From Nocardia goodfellowii (lineage in GTDB: Bacteria > Actinomycetota > Actinomycetes > Mycobacteriales > Mycobacteriaceae), in the NCBI RefSeq assembly GCF_017875645.1, contig NZ_JAGGMR010000001.1:2976001-3040000 (forward strand): a stretch of DNA of 64,000 bases. The letters are read 5' to 3'. The notes under the pieces were generated by a model. That model was not told the DNA's origin, did no database searches, and saw only the letters and a program-made list of their open reading frames with translations. The translations under genes and the position numbers were made by a program. Position 1 is the first letter of the stretch. Each line of letters opens with the position of its first letter. This document shows positions 1-7,603 of this stretch, piece by piece.

Positions 1-476
1 CCGAGGAGACCACCGAAATGGGTCCGCTCATCTCCGCCGCTCATCGCGAGCGGGTGGCCGGTTTCCTGGAGCCGTCGACCAAGATCGCGTTCACCGGGAC
101 CAAGCCCGAGGGTCCCGGATTCTGGTACCCGCCCACGGTCGTACTGCCGGACGCGCCCACCGATCGCGTGCTCACCGAGGAGATCTTCGGCCCCGTCGTC
201 GCGGTGCTCCCGTTCGACGACGAAGCCGACGCCCTGCGACTGGCGAACGACACCGACTACGGTCTGTCCGGCTCGATCTGGACCAACGACGTCGGGCGCG
301 CGCTGCGGGTGTCCCGGGGTGTGGAAGCCGGCAATCTGTCGGTCAATTCGCACTCGTCGGTGCGGTACTGGACCCCGTTCGGCGGCTACAAACAGTCCGG
401 CCTCGGCCGGGAACTGGGACCCGACGCCGCGCTCGCCTTCACCGAAACCAAGAACGTCTTCATCGCCACCCAGTAG
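1..476 (+). CDS. Aldehyde dehydrogenase, C-terminal part (5' end outside window)
   Basis: Last ~157 codons of an NAD(P)-dependent aldehyde dehydrogenase, which oxidises an aldehyde to its acid in the cytoplasm. Reading enters in frame at base 3 and runs to TAG at 474-476. Visible family landmarks are [13 protein letters not shown], the glycine-rich [12 protein letters not shown] segment and the C-terminal [12 protein letters not shown] stretch that forms the oligomerisation tail. The catalytic Cys and Glu lie before the window. The next gene (SDR) begins 7-10 nt downstream, so the two are probably co-transcribed. The same aldehyde dehydrogenase-SDR order occurs, as I recall, beside glnA4 in Mycobacterium (aldC, Rv2858c/Rv2857c), which would suggest amine or amino-aldehyde catabolism. 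Substrate is inference. Confidence 0.93.
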   Translation, partial: EETTEMGPLISAAHRERVAGFLEPSTKIAFTGTKPEGPGFWYPPTVVLPDAPTDRVLTEEIFGPVVAVLPFDDEADALRLANDTDYGLSGSIWTNDVGRALRVSRGVEAGNLSVNSHSSVRYWTPFGGYKQSGLGRELGPDAALAFTETKNVFIATQ

Positions 477-483
477 AGGAGAA

Positions 484-1284
484 GTGTTGCTGAGTTCATC
501 CACCCCGCCGGCCGCCGTCCCCGGGCGCTTACACGATCGAGTCGCCGTGGTCACCGGCGGCGGTAGCGGCATCGGCCTCGCCACCGTCCGCCGTTTTGCC
601 GCGGAGGGTGCGAAAGTTGTTGTGGCCGACATTGATACGGACAGCGGCGAGGCCGCCGCGACGGCGGCCGGTGGCCTGTTCGTCAAGGTCGACGTCACCG
701 ACGAGGCCCAGGTGCGGGCGATGTTCCAGACCGCGGTGGACACCTACGGCGGCCTCGACATCGCCTTCAACAACGCGGGAATCTCACCGCCGGAGGATGA
801 TTCGATTCTCACCACCGGCATCGACGCCTGGCGGCGCGTGCAGGAGGTGAACTTGACTTCGGTCTATCTGTGCAGCAAATACGCCATCGAACACATGCTG
901 GAGCGCGGTAAGGGTTCGGTGATCAACACCGCCTCCTTCGTCGCCGTAATGGGCGCGGCCACCTCGCAGATCTCCTACACCGCCTCCAAGGGCGGCGTGC
1001 TCGCCATGAGCCGCGAACTCGGAGTTCAGTTCGCGCGTCAGGGCATTCGCGTCAACGCCCTGTGCCCTGGACCGGTGAACACCCCGCTGCTCCAAGAGTT
1101 GTTCGCCAAGGACCCGGAACGCGCCGCTCGTCGCCTCGTGCACATCCCGGTGGGCCGGTTCGCCGAACCCGAGGAAATCGCCGCCGCCGTGGCGTTTCTC
1201 GCCAGCGACGACGCGTCGTTCATCACCGCGTCCCAATTCCTGGTGGACGGCGGGATCGCCGGGGCGTATGTAACACCGCTGTAG
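484..1284 (+). CDS. SDR-family oxidoreductase (classical short-chain dehydrogenase)
   Basis: Classical NAD(P)-dependent short-chain dehydrogenase of about 266 residues. The cofactor motif TGGGSGIG, the NNAG motif after strand 4, and the catalytic Ser and SYTASKGG (YxxxK) are all intact, as is the PG motif (CPGPVNTPL). GTG at 484 and TTG at 487 are both possible starts; AGGAG at 477-481 lies 2 nt before GTG and 5 nt before TTG, so TTG 487 may be the true one. It follows the aldehyde dehydrogenase directly and probably acts in the same catabolic route, but neither sequence nor context fixes the substrate. Resembles proteins often labelled 3-oxoacyl-ACP reductase, a label I would not trust here. 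Confidence 0.9.
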   Translation: MLLSSSTPPAAVPGRLHDRVAVVTGGGSGIGLATVRRFAAEGAKVVVADIDTDSGEAAATAAGGLFVKVDVTDEAQVRAMFQTAVDTYGGLDIAFNNAGISPPEDDSILTTGIDAWRRVQEVNLTSVYLCSKYAIEHMLERGKGSVINTASFVAVMGAATSQISYTASKGGVLAMSRELGVQFARQGIRVNALCPGPVNTPLLQELFAKDPERAARRLVHIPVGRFAEPEEIAAAVAFLASDDASFITASQFLVDGGIAGAYVTPL

Positions 1285-1336
1285 GACAACCGATTCCACT
1301 GGTAGAACGGTGAACTACTCGGGGAGGGTTGACACC

Positions 1337-1558
1337 ATGGCCGTCCGGTTCTGCGCAGGTGACGGCTGCCGACGCATGCTCTCGATCTCGGTGATCCCCG
1401 GCGGCAATCCGGTCGCGCGGGCCGACCCCGAACACTTCGCCGTCCGCTTCCGCACCTGCACGGTCTGCCGCTCGGGGTTCTGCGATCGGTGCCTGCCCGA
1501 GGATTCCCCGTTCTACCGGCTCCGCGCCTGCCCGAAATGCGGTGCCGATCTGCTCTGA
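1337..1558 (+). CDS. Small zinc-ribbon-like protein
   Basis: A 73-residue cytosolic protein with no family I can name. It has eight cysteines, including three CxxC pairs (CTVC, CDRC, CPKC) plus an N-terminal CAGDGC, which is the pattern of one or two small zinc-binding ribbons. ATG 1337 is chosen because GGAGGG at 1323-1328 sits 8 nt upstream; an in-frame GTG at 1310 exists but has no ribosome-binding site. It lies 52 nt after the SDR on the same strand and may be the last gene of that transcript. No DNA-binding or enzymatic motif beyond the cysteines is visible. Confidence 0.7.
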   Translation: MAVRFCAGDGCRRMLSISVIPGGNPVARADPEHFAVRFRTCTVCRSGFCDRCLPEDSPFYRLRACPKCGADLL

Positions 1559-1653
1559 GCAGTCGGCGCACCGGATCTAGCACTTCAGGGTGATGCGGGG
1601 GTGCGCTGTCTCCCGTGACGATCCCCTCAGCAGGCGATCTGGAGGGACGGACG

Positions 1654-3066
1654 ATGAAGTGGTGGTGGGTGGCCGGTGCGGCCATGGTGTCGGCGCTGTT
1701 GTGGCGCTTCGGTTTCGGGCTGACGCCGACGCCGGGTCTGGCGCTGCTCGCGCCGCTGCCGGTGCTGCTGGTGGCGCCGCGGGTATCGGGAAGGGTGACG
1801 TTCGGAATAGGGCTCGGCTCCTGGTTGGCCGGGGCGCTGATCAGCTTCTGGTCGTACCTGGTCGTCACGCTCGAGCAGCCGGTACCGACTGCCGCCGCGC
1901 TGATCGGTGTCTCCGCGCTGGTGTACGGCGGCGCGGTGACGCTGTGGCGGACGCTGCTGTTGCGCGGACGGGTGGGCCTGGCCGTGCTGGCGCTGCCCGC
2001 GGTCTGGGTCGCTTTCGAGTTCCTGCTCGCGCTGACGGAGTTGTTCGGCGCGTGGTGGAGCATCGCCTACACCCAAGCCGCGGTGCTGCCGCTGATCCAG
2101 ACCGCGGCGTTGACCGGGCCGTGGGGACTCAGTTTCCTGATTCTGCTGGTACCGGCGGCCATCGCGGTGCTGTCCGCTCCGGCGGTGACCCGGCCGCAAC
2201 GGGTGCGGATCGGTGCGTCGGCCGCGGCCGTGCTGGTGGCGGTGGCGGCGTTCGGATTCTGGCAGCTGGCGCTGCCGCGGCCGGAGAACTCGGTGCGGGT
2301 AGGTCTGCTGGCGGTGGCGCAACCGCCGGAATATGTGCCGGTCGATTCCGCCGCGGGCCGCGACATGATCCAGCGCGTCGTCACCGAGGTCGAACGGCTG
2401 GCGGACCGCGGGGCGCAGGTTGTGGTCCTGCCGGAAAAGGCTTGGCGCGCAGAGGAATCCACGCTTCCAGTGCTCGCCGCCCCGTTGACCGAGGTCGCGA
2501 CGCGACGCAACATCGATATCGTCGCCGGGCTGATCAGCACCCGCGACGGCCGCAGTGTGAACGCCGCGATCGCCTATCCGTCGGGCGTCGAATACGCCAA
2601 GCACTACTTGATCGCCGGGCTGGAGGATGAACTGCGGCCCGGCAGTGCGTGGCAGCAGGTCCCGGGCAGGCCCTGGGCCCTGGCAGTGTGCTTCGACCTG
2701 GATCGGCCCGCGCTGGTTCGCGAGAACGCCCGCCGGGGCGCCACCATGATGCTGGTTCCAGCTCTCGATTTCACCGTCGACGCCTGGCTGCACAGCCGGA
2801 TGGCGATCCTGCGCGGCGTCGAGTCCGGGGTGGCGGTGGCGCGCGCACCGCAACTCGGCGAACATGTGGCAAGCGACGCGCGGGGCCGTATTCACGCCAC
2901 CGCGCGGACCGACGTCAGCGTCACCCGGTCCGCGCTCGCGACGCTGCCGCTCACCGAGAGCCGGACCGTCTACGCCCGTTTCGGCAACTGGTTCGGCTGG
3001 CTCTGTGTCGCGCTGGGCGCGATTGTCCTGCTCGTGGTTGCTGTCGGCGGAAAGCGTCGTTCCTGA
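1654..3066 (+). CDS. lnt: Apolipoprotein N-acyltransferase homologue (Lnt-like, CN-hydrolase domain)
   Basis: Integral membrane protein of 470 residues: about six or seven hydrophobic helices up to residue ~215, a carbon-nitrogen hydrolase (nitrilase) domain from ~225 to 445, and a last helix near 450-468. Lnt transfers a fatty acyl chain from phospholipid to the N-terminal cysteine of a lipoprotein at the outer face of the membrane. The nitrilase triad is present: Glu261 (VLPEKAW), Lys316 (YAKHYL) and Cys346 (LAVCFD). ATG 1654 has GGAGGG 7 nt upstream; an earlier GTG frame start at 1615 is unsupported. The 96-nt gap before it suggests its own promoter. Actinobacteria often carry several Lnt paralogues, so it could be a specialised one. 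Confidence 0.87.
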   Translation: MKWWWVAGAAMVSALLWRFGFGLTPTPGLALLAPLPVLLVAPRVSGRVTFGIGLGSWLAGALISFWSYLVVTLEQPVPTAAALIGVSALVYGGAVTLWRTLLLRGRVGLAVLALPAVWVAFEFLLALTELFGAWWSIAYTQAAVLPLIQTAALTGPWGLSFLILLVPAAIAVLSAPAVTRPQRVRIGASAAAVLVAVAAFGFWQLALPRPENSVRVGLLAVAQPPEYVPVDSAAGRDMIQRVVTEVERLADRGAQVVVLPEKAWRAEESTLPVLAAPLTEVATRRNIDIVAGLISTRDGRSVNAAIAYPSGVEYAKHYLIAGLEDELRPGSAWQQVPGRPWALAVCFDLDRPALVRENARRGATMMLVPALDFTVDAWLHSRMAILRGVESGVAVARAPQLGEHVASDARGRIHATARTDVSVTRSALATLPLTESRTVYARFGNWFGWLCVALGAIVLLVVAVGGKRRS

Positions 3067-3116
3067 GCTCGCGATTAGCCGAATAGCTGCCCGCTCTGCG
3101 GTATGCGCTGTGCGTT

Positions 3117-3134
3117 ATGTGATGGGGATCACAT
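3117..3134. promoter_or_regulatory. Candidate Crp/cAMP-receptor-type operator
   Basis: The 18 bases ATGTGATGGGGATCACAT are a perfect inverted repeat with 7-bp arms and contain TGTGA-N6-TCACA, the classical Crp half-site arrangement also used by mycobacterial Crp (Rv3676). It lies about 180 nt before the transporter start at 3315 and 50 nt after the lnt-like gene. Seen directly; the assignment to Crp is inference. Confidence 0.55.
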
Positions 3135-3204
3135 TTATCGAGAAAGTGGCAGGTCACCCTTCGTGCTTCTAGGTCCTCCGTGTCTGACCCCGGGTTTGTC
3201 CGCC

Positions 3205-3300
3205 AGCAAATCTGGGTAACGGAAGGTTCGGTGCCGTGCACTCCCGAGAGCCGGGAGGCTCGGCCGGGGAGAACCGAGTTAGGTCCGCGGGGGAGCGGGC
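3205..3300 (+). promoter_or_regulatory. Foldable 5' leader of the MHS transporter gene
   Basis: Between the Crp-like box and the gene, the RNA can form a hairpin CTCCCG-AGAGC-CGGGAG (3240-3256) inside arms GGTTC/GAACC (3226-3230 and 3272-3276), then a second hairpin GGTCCGC-GGGGGA-GCGGGCC (3282-3301) ending just before the AAGGAGG ribosome-binding site at 3303-3309. A structure next to the ribosome-binding site could control translation. I compared it by eye with guanidine, c-di-AMP, SAM, TPP and cobalamin riboswitches and matched none. Confidence 0.35.
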
Positions 3301-3314
3301 CGAAGGAGGTACGA

Positions 3315-4766
3315 ATGACCGCGTCCACAGCCGCCGAGACGGGCAGTCCGGGGTCCGGGCAATCATTACGCAAGTCCGTCGCCGCGTCCGCGATGGGCAA
3401 TGCCACGGAGTGGTTCGACTACGGCGTCTACGCCGCTACCGCCACCTACCTGACCGAAGCCTTCTTCCCCGGTGAACTCGGCACCCTGGGCACCATGCTC
3501 GGTTTCGCGGTCTCGTTCCTGCTGCGCCCGCTCGGCGGCATGGTCTGGGGCCCGATCGGCGACCGGATCGGCCGCAAAGCGGTGCTGGGCACCACGATTC
3601 TGCTGATGGCCGCCGCCACCGGCGCGATCGGCCTGATCCCCACGCACGCGTCCATCGGCGTCGCCGCGCCCATTCTGCTGATCCTGCTGCGCGTCGTCCA
3701 AGGTTTCTCCACCGGCGGTGAATACGGCGGCGCCGCGACCTATCTCGCCGAATGCGCCACCGACCGCAAACGTGGCTTCTTCGGCAGTTTCCTGGAGTTC
3801 GGCACGCTGTTCGGTTTCGTCGGCGGCTCGGCGACGGTGCTGGCCTGTCAGCTGGTCCTCGGCTCCGACGCCATGCAGGCCTGGGGCTGGCGGATCCCGT
3901 TCCTGATCGCGGTGCCGCTCGGCCTGATCGGCTGGTATCTGCGCGCCCGCCTGGACGAGTCGCCGGTGTTCGAGGAAGTCGCCGACCAGCCGCATCCGCC
4001 GGGTGGCCTGCGCGAGGTGCTGACCACCTACCGGCGCGAAACCCTCACGCTGATCGGCCTGGTCGTGGCGTTGAACGTGGTGAACTACACCCTGCTGACC
4101 TACCAGCCGACGTATTTGCAGAACACCATCGGCGTCAGTGACTCCACCACCACCGCGATGATGCTGATCGGTCAGCTGGTGATGATGGTGGTGCTGCCCT
4201 TCTTCGGCGCGCTGTCCGACCGAGTCGGCCGGCGCCCGATGTGGCTGGTTTCGCTGATCGGTCTGTCCGTGCTCGCGCTGCCCATGTATTGGCTGATGGG
4301 CAAGGGCATCGTCTGGGCCGTCATCGGCTTCGTCGTACTCGGGTTGTTCTACGTGCCGCAGCTGGCCACCATCAGCTCCACCTTCCCGGCGATCTTCCCC
4401 ACACATGTGCGCTACGCCGGTTTCGCGCTCGGCTACAACGTGTCCACCGCCGCGTTCGGTGGTACCGCCCCGCTGGTCAACGAGGCCGTCATCGAGAGCA
4501 CCGGCTGGGCGCTGTTCCCCGCGGCATACATGATCGGCGCCTCGCTGATCGGCCTGGTGGCGTGGTCGTTCCTGCGCGAGACCGCCGGAACGTCGTTGCG
4601 CGGCACCGAGGTTCCCGATGTGGAGAACAGCGAGGTGCCCGTCGCGGCCGCGGCATTGACGAATACCGCCGTCCTCGATCCGATCGTGGACACCGCCGTG
4701 CTCGACGCCCTCGGCCCGGATACCGACGATCCCGGTCCGGCCGCCCCCGCCACAGCACCCGCCTGA
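3315..4766 (+). CDS. MFS transporter, metabolite:H+ symporter (ProP-like) family
   Basis: Twelve-helix major facilitator transporter of 483 residues, in the metabolite:H+ symporter subfamily that includes ProP (proline/betaine) and dicarboxylate or shikimate carriers. The N-terminal MGNATEWFDYGVYAA segment is the subfamily hallmark. Loop 2-3 has GPIGDRIGRKAVLG and loop 8-9 has GALSDRVGRRPMW, the two copies of MFS motif A. The Ala/Asp/Pro-rich C-terminal tail (~40 residues) is cytoplasmic. ATG 3315 has AAGGAGG six nt upstream. A Crp-like palindrome and a structured leader precede it, so expression is probably controlled by carbon or osmotic state. Substrate is unknown; ProP-like osmolyte uptake is one guess. 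Confidence 0.88.
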   Translation: MTASTAAETGSPGSGQSLRKSVAASAMGNATEWFDYGVYAATATYLTEAFFPGELGTLGTMLGFAVSFLLRPLGGMVWGPIGDRIGRKAVLGTTILLMAAATGAIGLIPTHASIGVAAPILLILLRVVQGFSTGGEYGGAATYLAECATDRKRGFFGSFLEFGTLFGFVGGSATVLACQLVLGSDAMQAWGWRIPFLIAVPLGLIGWYLRARLDESPVFEEVADQPHPPGGLREVLTTYRRETLTLIGLVVALNVVNYTLLTYQPTYLQNTIGVSDSTTTAMMLIGQLVMMVVLPFFGALSDRVGRRPMWLVSLIGLSVLALPMYWLMGKGIVWAVIGFVVLGLFYVPQLATISSTFPAIFPTHVRYAGFALGYNVSTAAFGGTAPLVNEAVIESTGWALFPAAYMIGASLIGLVAWSFLRETAGTSLRGTEVPDVENSEVPVAAAALTNTAVLDPIVDTAVLDALGPDTDDPGPAAPATAPA

Positions 4767-4789
4767 CCGAAACCTGGTACGACAGTGCC

Positions 4790-5686
4790 ATGAAGATCGG
4801 TTTCTCGATTCCACAGTTCGGTGCCCACGCGCGGGCGGCGGCTCGGATCCCAGAGTTCGCCGCAGCGATGGAAAACGCAGGGGCGGATAGCCTTTGGGTC
4901 GGCGATCGCCTCATCGCCGCCACCGAACCGAAGGTCGGTTACGGCGGGACCGACAGCATCCCGGCGGAGTTCAATCAGGTGCTGGACCCGTTCCTGACCC
5001 TCGCGCTGGCCGCGGCGGCGACGGAGCGGGTCCGCCTGGGCGCGAATGTGCTGATCGCGCCGCTGTATCCGCCCGCCGTCCTCGCTCGTGCGCTCACCAC
5101 GCTGGACGTGGCCAGCGGCGGCAGGCTGATCCCCGGCTTCGGTATCGGCTGGTCGCCGGAGGAATACGAGGCCGCGGGGGTGCCGTTCAGTCAGCGCGGT
5201 GCGCGGCTGGAGCAGACGCTCGATGCGCTGGAAGCGATCTGGACCACCGACCCCGCCGAATACTCCGGCACCTTGGTGTCCGTGCCCCGGCATCGCGCCG
5301 AGTTGAGCACGGTGCAAAAGCCTCGTCCTCCAGTGCATCTCGCCGCCTTCACACCTGCGGCGCTGGACCGCGTCGGCCGCCGCGGCGACGGCTGGCTGCC
5401 GGTGGTCCCGGTGCCCGGGCCGCCGCAGTGGGGCGTGCGGCTGCGCGAACTGCGCGACGTGGTCGACCGCGCCGCCGAACAAGCCGGTCGTGACCCTGCC
5501 GCGATCGAGACCATCGTCCGGGTCAACGTCAAGGCGGGCACCGGGCTCGACCACATCGCGGAAGCGGTGCGGCGCACCGCGGACCAATCCGGGTTCGACG
5601 ACTTCTTCATCGACCTGACCTACTTGTCCGCGTCGGTGGACAGCGCCCTGACCGACGCCCACCGTCTGCTCGACCTGCTCGCCTGA
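4790..5686 (+). CDS. LLM-class flavin-dependent (probably F420) oxidoreductase
   Basis: Single-domain TIM-barrel protein of 298 residues of the luciferase-like monooxygenase superfamily; in actinobacteria most such short members use coenzyme F420. Visible landmarks: MKIGFSIPQFG at the first strand, GADSLWVGDR, and SGGRLIPGFGIGWSPEEY, the usual loop before the cofactor site. ATG 4790 is 23 nt after the transporter stop and no good ribosome-binding site is seen, so it is probably translated by reinitiation from the same transcript. The enzyme's substrate cannot be read from sequence; neighbours give no pathway. Confidence 0.85.
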   Translation: MKIGFSIPQFGAHARAAARIPEFAAAMENAGADSLWVGDRLIAATEPKVGYGGTDSIPAEFNQVLDPFLTLALAAAATERVRLGANVLIAPLYPPAVLARALTTLDVASGGRLIPGFGIGWSPEEYEAAGVPFSQRGARLEQTLDALEAIWTTDPAEYSGTLVSVPRHRAELSTVQKPRPPVHLAAFTPAALDRVGRRGDGWLPVVPVPGPPQWGVRLRELRDVVDRAAEQAGRDPAAIETIVRVNVKAGTGLDHIAEAVRRTADQSGFDDFFIDLTYLSASVDSALTDAHRLLDLLA

Positions 5687-5691
5687 GGTGT

Positions 5692-6579
5692 TCACGGTTT
5701 CCAATCGGTGCTGCGCAACCAGGTCTCCAGGTCCATCAGGCCCGGATGCCGGGCGCGCAGCGCCGCGGTATCGACAGGCTCGCCCGCACCTTTGTTGAAG
5801 TAGGCGAACATCTTCCCGACCTGCTCGTCGAACGCCATGACCTGCTCGACCGGTATCTGGTTGCTGTGCGCCGGGAGTTCGGTGATCCGCCCGAACACCT
5901 CGGCGATCTGCGGGGGAGTAAGGCGGTCGCCGGACAGGGGCACCGTGCGGCCCAGGTACTCCGCGGGGTGGTCGAACGCGACGGCGGCGAACGCGCCGAT
6001 GTCGTGCACGGAGATCAGCTCCATCGGAATATCCGGCCGGACAGCGAGATTCACCAATATATCGCCGCGCTCGGTGCGCATCGGCCGATTGAAGGTGTTG
6101 AAATTGTCCATGAAGAACACCGGCCGCAGAATCGTCGCGGGCAACCCGGAATCCCCGATATAACTCTCGATGGCTTCTTTCGCCGCGTAATACTCCACAC
6201 CGGAGTCCTCGCCCGCACCTTTGAGCGAGCTGTAGACGAAGTGCCGGATACCGAGCTCCGCGGCGAGATCGACCACCGTTTTGCCCCGGCGTTCTTCTGC
6301 CGCAACACCTTCCGCGGTGATATGCACGCCCTCCATCATGGTCAGCATCATGAACACCCCGTACGCACCGGTCATCGCGGCCCGCACCGAGCCGATGTCG
6401 TCGAGATCGCCGACGGGCAACTCCGCCCCCGCCTTGCGCAGCGCCCGCGCCGCGGGTGCCTCCGGGTCGCGCACGAAAGCCTTTACTTCCCAACCCCGTT
6501 CGAGCAACTGCCGTGTGGTTGCCCGGCCCTGCTGCCCGGTCGCTCCGATGACCAGAACCGGTCCCTTGTCGCTACTCAT
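5692..6579 (-). CDS. NmrA-like NAD(P)-binding reductase
   Basis: Atypical short-chain dehydrogenase of 295 residues in the NmrA/HSCARG group. The Rossmann motif is VLVIGATGQQGRATT near residue 8, followed by VKAFVRDP (cofactor-binding Arg) and GVFMMLTMM. The usual YxxxK is replaced by HFVYSSLKGAG and a downstream EYYAAKEAIE. Family members reduce quinones or act as NADPH sensors. ATG 6579 has AAGGAG about 6 nt upstream; a longer in-frame form lacks support. It diverges from the MmyB-type regulator at 6694, and the 114-nt gap contains two inverted repeats, the usual layout for a regulator controlling a neighbouring reductase. Confidence 0.83.
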   Translation of the reverse strand: MSSDKGPVLVIGATGQQGRATTRQLLERGWEVKAFVRDPEAPAARALRKAGAELPVGDLDDIGSVRAAMTGAYGVFMMLTMMEGVHITAEGVAAEERRGKTVVDLAAELGIRHFVYSSLKGAGEDSGVEYYAAKEAIESYIGDSGLPATILRPVFFMDNFNTFNRPMRTERGDILVNLAVRPDIPMELISVHDIGAFAAVAFDHPAEYLGRTVPLSGDRLTPPQIAEVFGRITELPAHSNQIPVEQVMAFDEQVGKMFAYFNKGAGEPVDTAALRARHPGLMDLETWLRSTDWKP

Positions 6580-6597
6580 GTCATGCTCCTTGTCGGT

Positions 6598-6618
6598 GGT
6601 GATCGGTGCTCGATCACC
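6598..6618. promoter_or_regulatory. Inverted repeat in the nmrA-like gene leader
   Basis: GGTGATCG at 6598-6605 and CGATCACC at 6611-6618 form a perfect 8-bp inverted repeat around a 5-nt centre, 19 nt before the reductase start. It could be an operator or an RNA hairpin in the 5' leader. Confidence 0.4.
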
Positions 6619-6640
6619 TGATGACTGGAACGTTAGAGAC

Positions 6641-6677
6641 GGGTAGCGGTCTGGTCCTGGCACCAATACTGCTACCC
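6641..6677. promoter_or_regulatory. Candidate operator between divergent reductase and regulator
   Basis: GGGTAGC (6641-6647) and GCTACCC (6671-6677) are perfect inverted arms 23 nt apart, with inner GGT/ACC continuing the symmetry. The element lies 17 nt before the regulator start and is well placed to be bound by the MmyB-type protein. Confidence 0.45.
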
Positions 6678-6693
6678 ATAAAGGGATCTCGGG

Positions 6694-7524
6694 ATGAGTG
6701 AGAGCCATCGTGCGGAGCTGGCGGACTTTCTCAAGGCACACCGCTCGCGGTTACGGCCTTCTGATGTCGGTTTGCCCGGGGATCTGATCCCTGGGCGGCG
6801 ACGCACACCGGGCTTGCGTCGCGAAGAGGTCGCCGAGTTGGCTGGGGTGAGTCTCACTTGGTACACGTGGTTGGAGCAAGGCCGAAAGATCGCTGCCAGC
6901 CCGCAGGTGGTGGATGCGCTGGCGCGGGCGCTGCGTCTGAATCCTGTGCAGCACAGGCAGTTGCGCAGGCTCGCCGGTCTCGCCGACCCGGTGGTGAAGT
7001 ATCAGGCCGGCGATGAGATCGCGCGTTTACAACGGTTGGTCGACGCGATGTATCCGAGCCCGGCCGTGGTGCACGATGCCCGACTGGATTTCGTCGTCTG
7101 GAATAGTGCATTCAGCCGGATTCGTACCGACCCGACCGCGCTGGCACCCGAGCGCCGGAATCTGCTGTGGTGGATGTACACCGACGACCGTAACCGCGCC
7201 ATGATGCGCCGCTGGGAAGCAGCCGCACGGGCGATCATCAGCCAGTTCCGGGTGCTGCTCGGCAACAGCCCCGGCGACCCGCGCCTGACCCGGGTGGTGA
7301 CCGAATTGTGCGCTGTCAGCAGCGAATTTCGCACATGGTGGTCGGAGTATCCGGTGCAGGACTTCCAACCCACCATCATCGGCATCGACCACCCCGAGGC
7401 GGGGCCGATCAACCTGGAACTGTTCCAACTGCGCCTGGTCGAGAACCCGGAACTGCTACTCGTCGTCCAGCTTCCAGCAACCGACGATGACCGCGAACGC
7501 ATCGACACATATCTGAACACATGA
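6694..7524 (+). CDS. MmyB-type XRE-family transcriptional regulator
   Basis: A 276-residue regulator. Residues ~5-90 hold an XRE helix-turn-helix (TPGLRREEVAELAGVSLTWYTWLEQG, read as two parts) typical of the MmyB group, and ~105-270 the MmyB ligand-binding domain, a PAS-like fold that binds fatty-acid-like ligands in known members (VVHDARLDFVVWNSAF; RNLLWWMYTDD). ATG 6694 begins MSESHRAEL. It diverges from the NmrA-like reductase and probably represses or activates it in response to a small hydrophobic ligand. Its 3' end marks the left edge of an accessory segment, and a degenerate copy of the same kind of 3' end lies at 11413-11501. Confidence 0.88.
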   Translation: MSESHRAELADFLKAHRSRLRPSDVGLPGDLIPGRRRTPGLRREEVAELAGVSLTWYTWLEQGRKIAASPQVVDALARALRLNPVQHRQLRRLAGLADPVVKYQAGDEIARLQRLVDAMYPSPAVVHDARLDFVVWNSAFSRIRTDPTALAPERRNLLWWMYTDDRNRAMMRRWEAAARAIISQFRVLLGNSPGDPRLTRVVTELCAVSSEFRTWWSEYPVQDFQPTIIGIDHPEAGPINLELFQLRLVENPELLLVVQLPATDDDRERIDTYLNT

Positions 7525-7603
7525 AGGTTGCAGAAGTGGTCCGAGATCATCCGCGGCCTGCAGACGCTAACGGAACGCCCGCTGATGGTTAACCGCACCC
7601 GCA

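Noticed and set aside
3205..3300. ydaO-type (c-di-AMP), guanidine, SAM, TPP or cobalamin riboswitch before the MHS transporter
   Set aside because: GGGGAGAACC-like bases hint at ydaO, but the second conserved half (GGGGTGAA and GGCAAATCC-type motifs) is missing and none of the other class signatures is present. Kept only as an unidentified structured leader.
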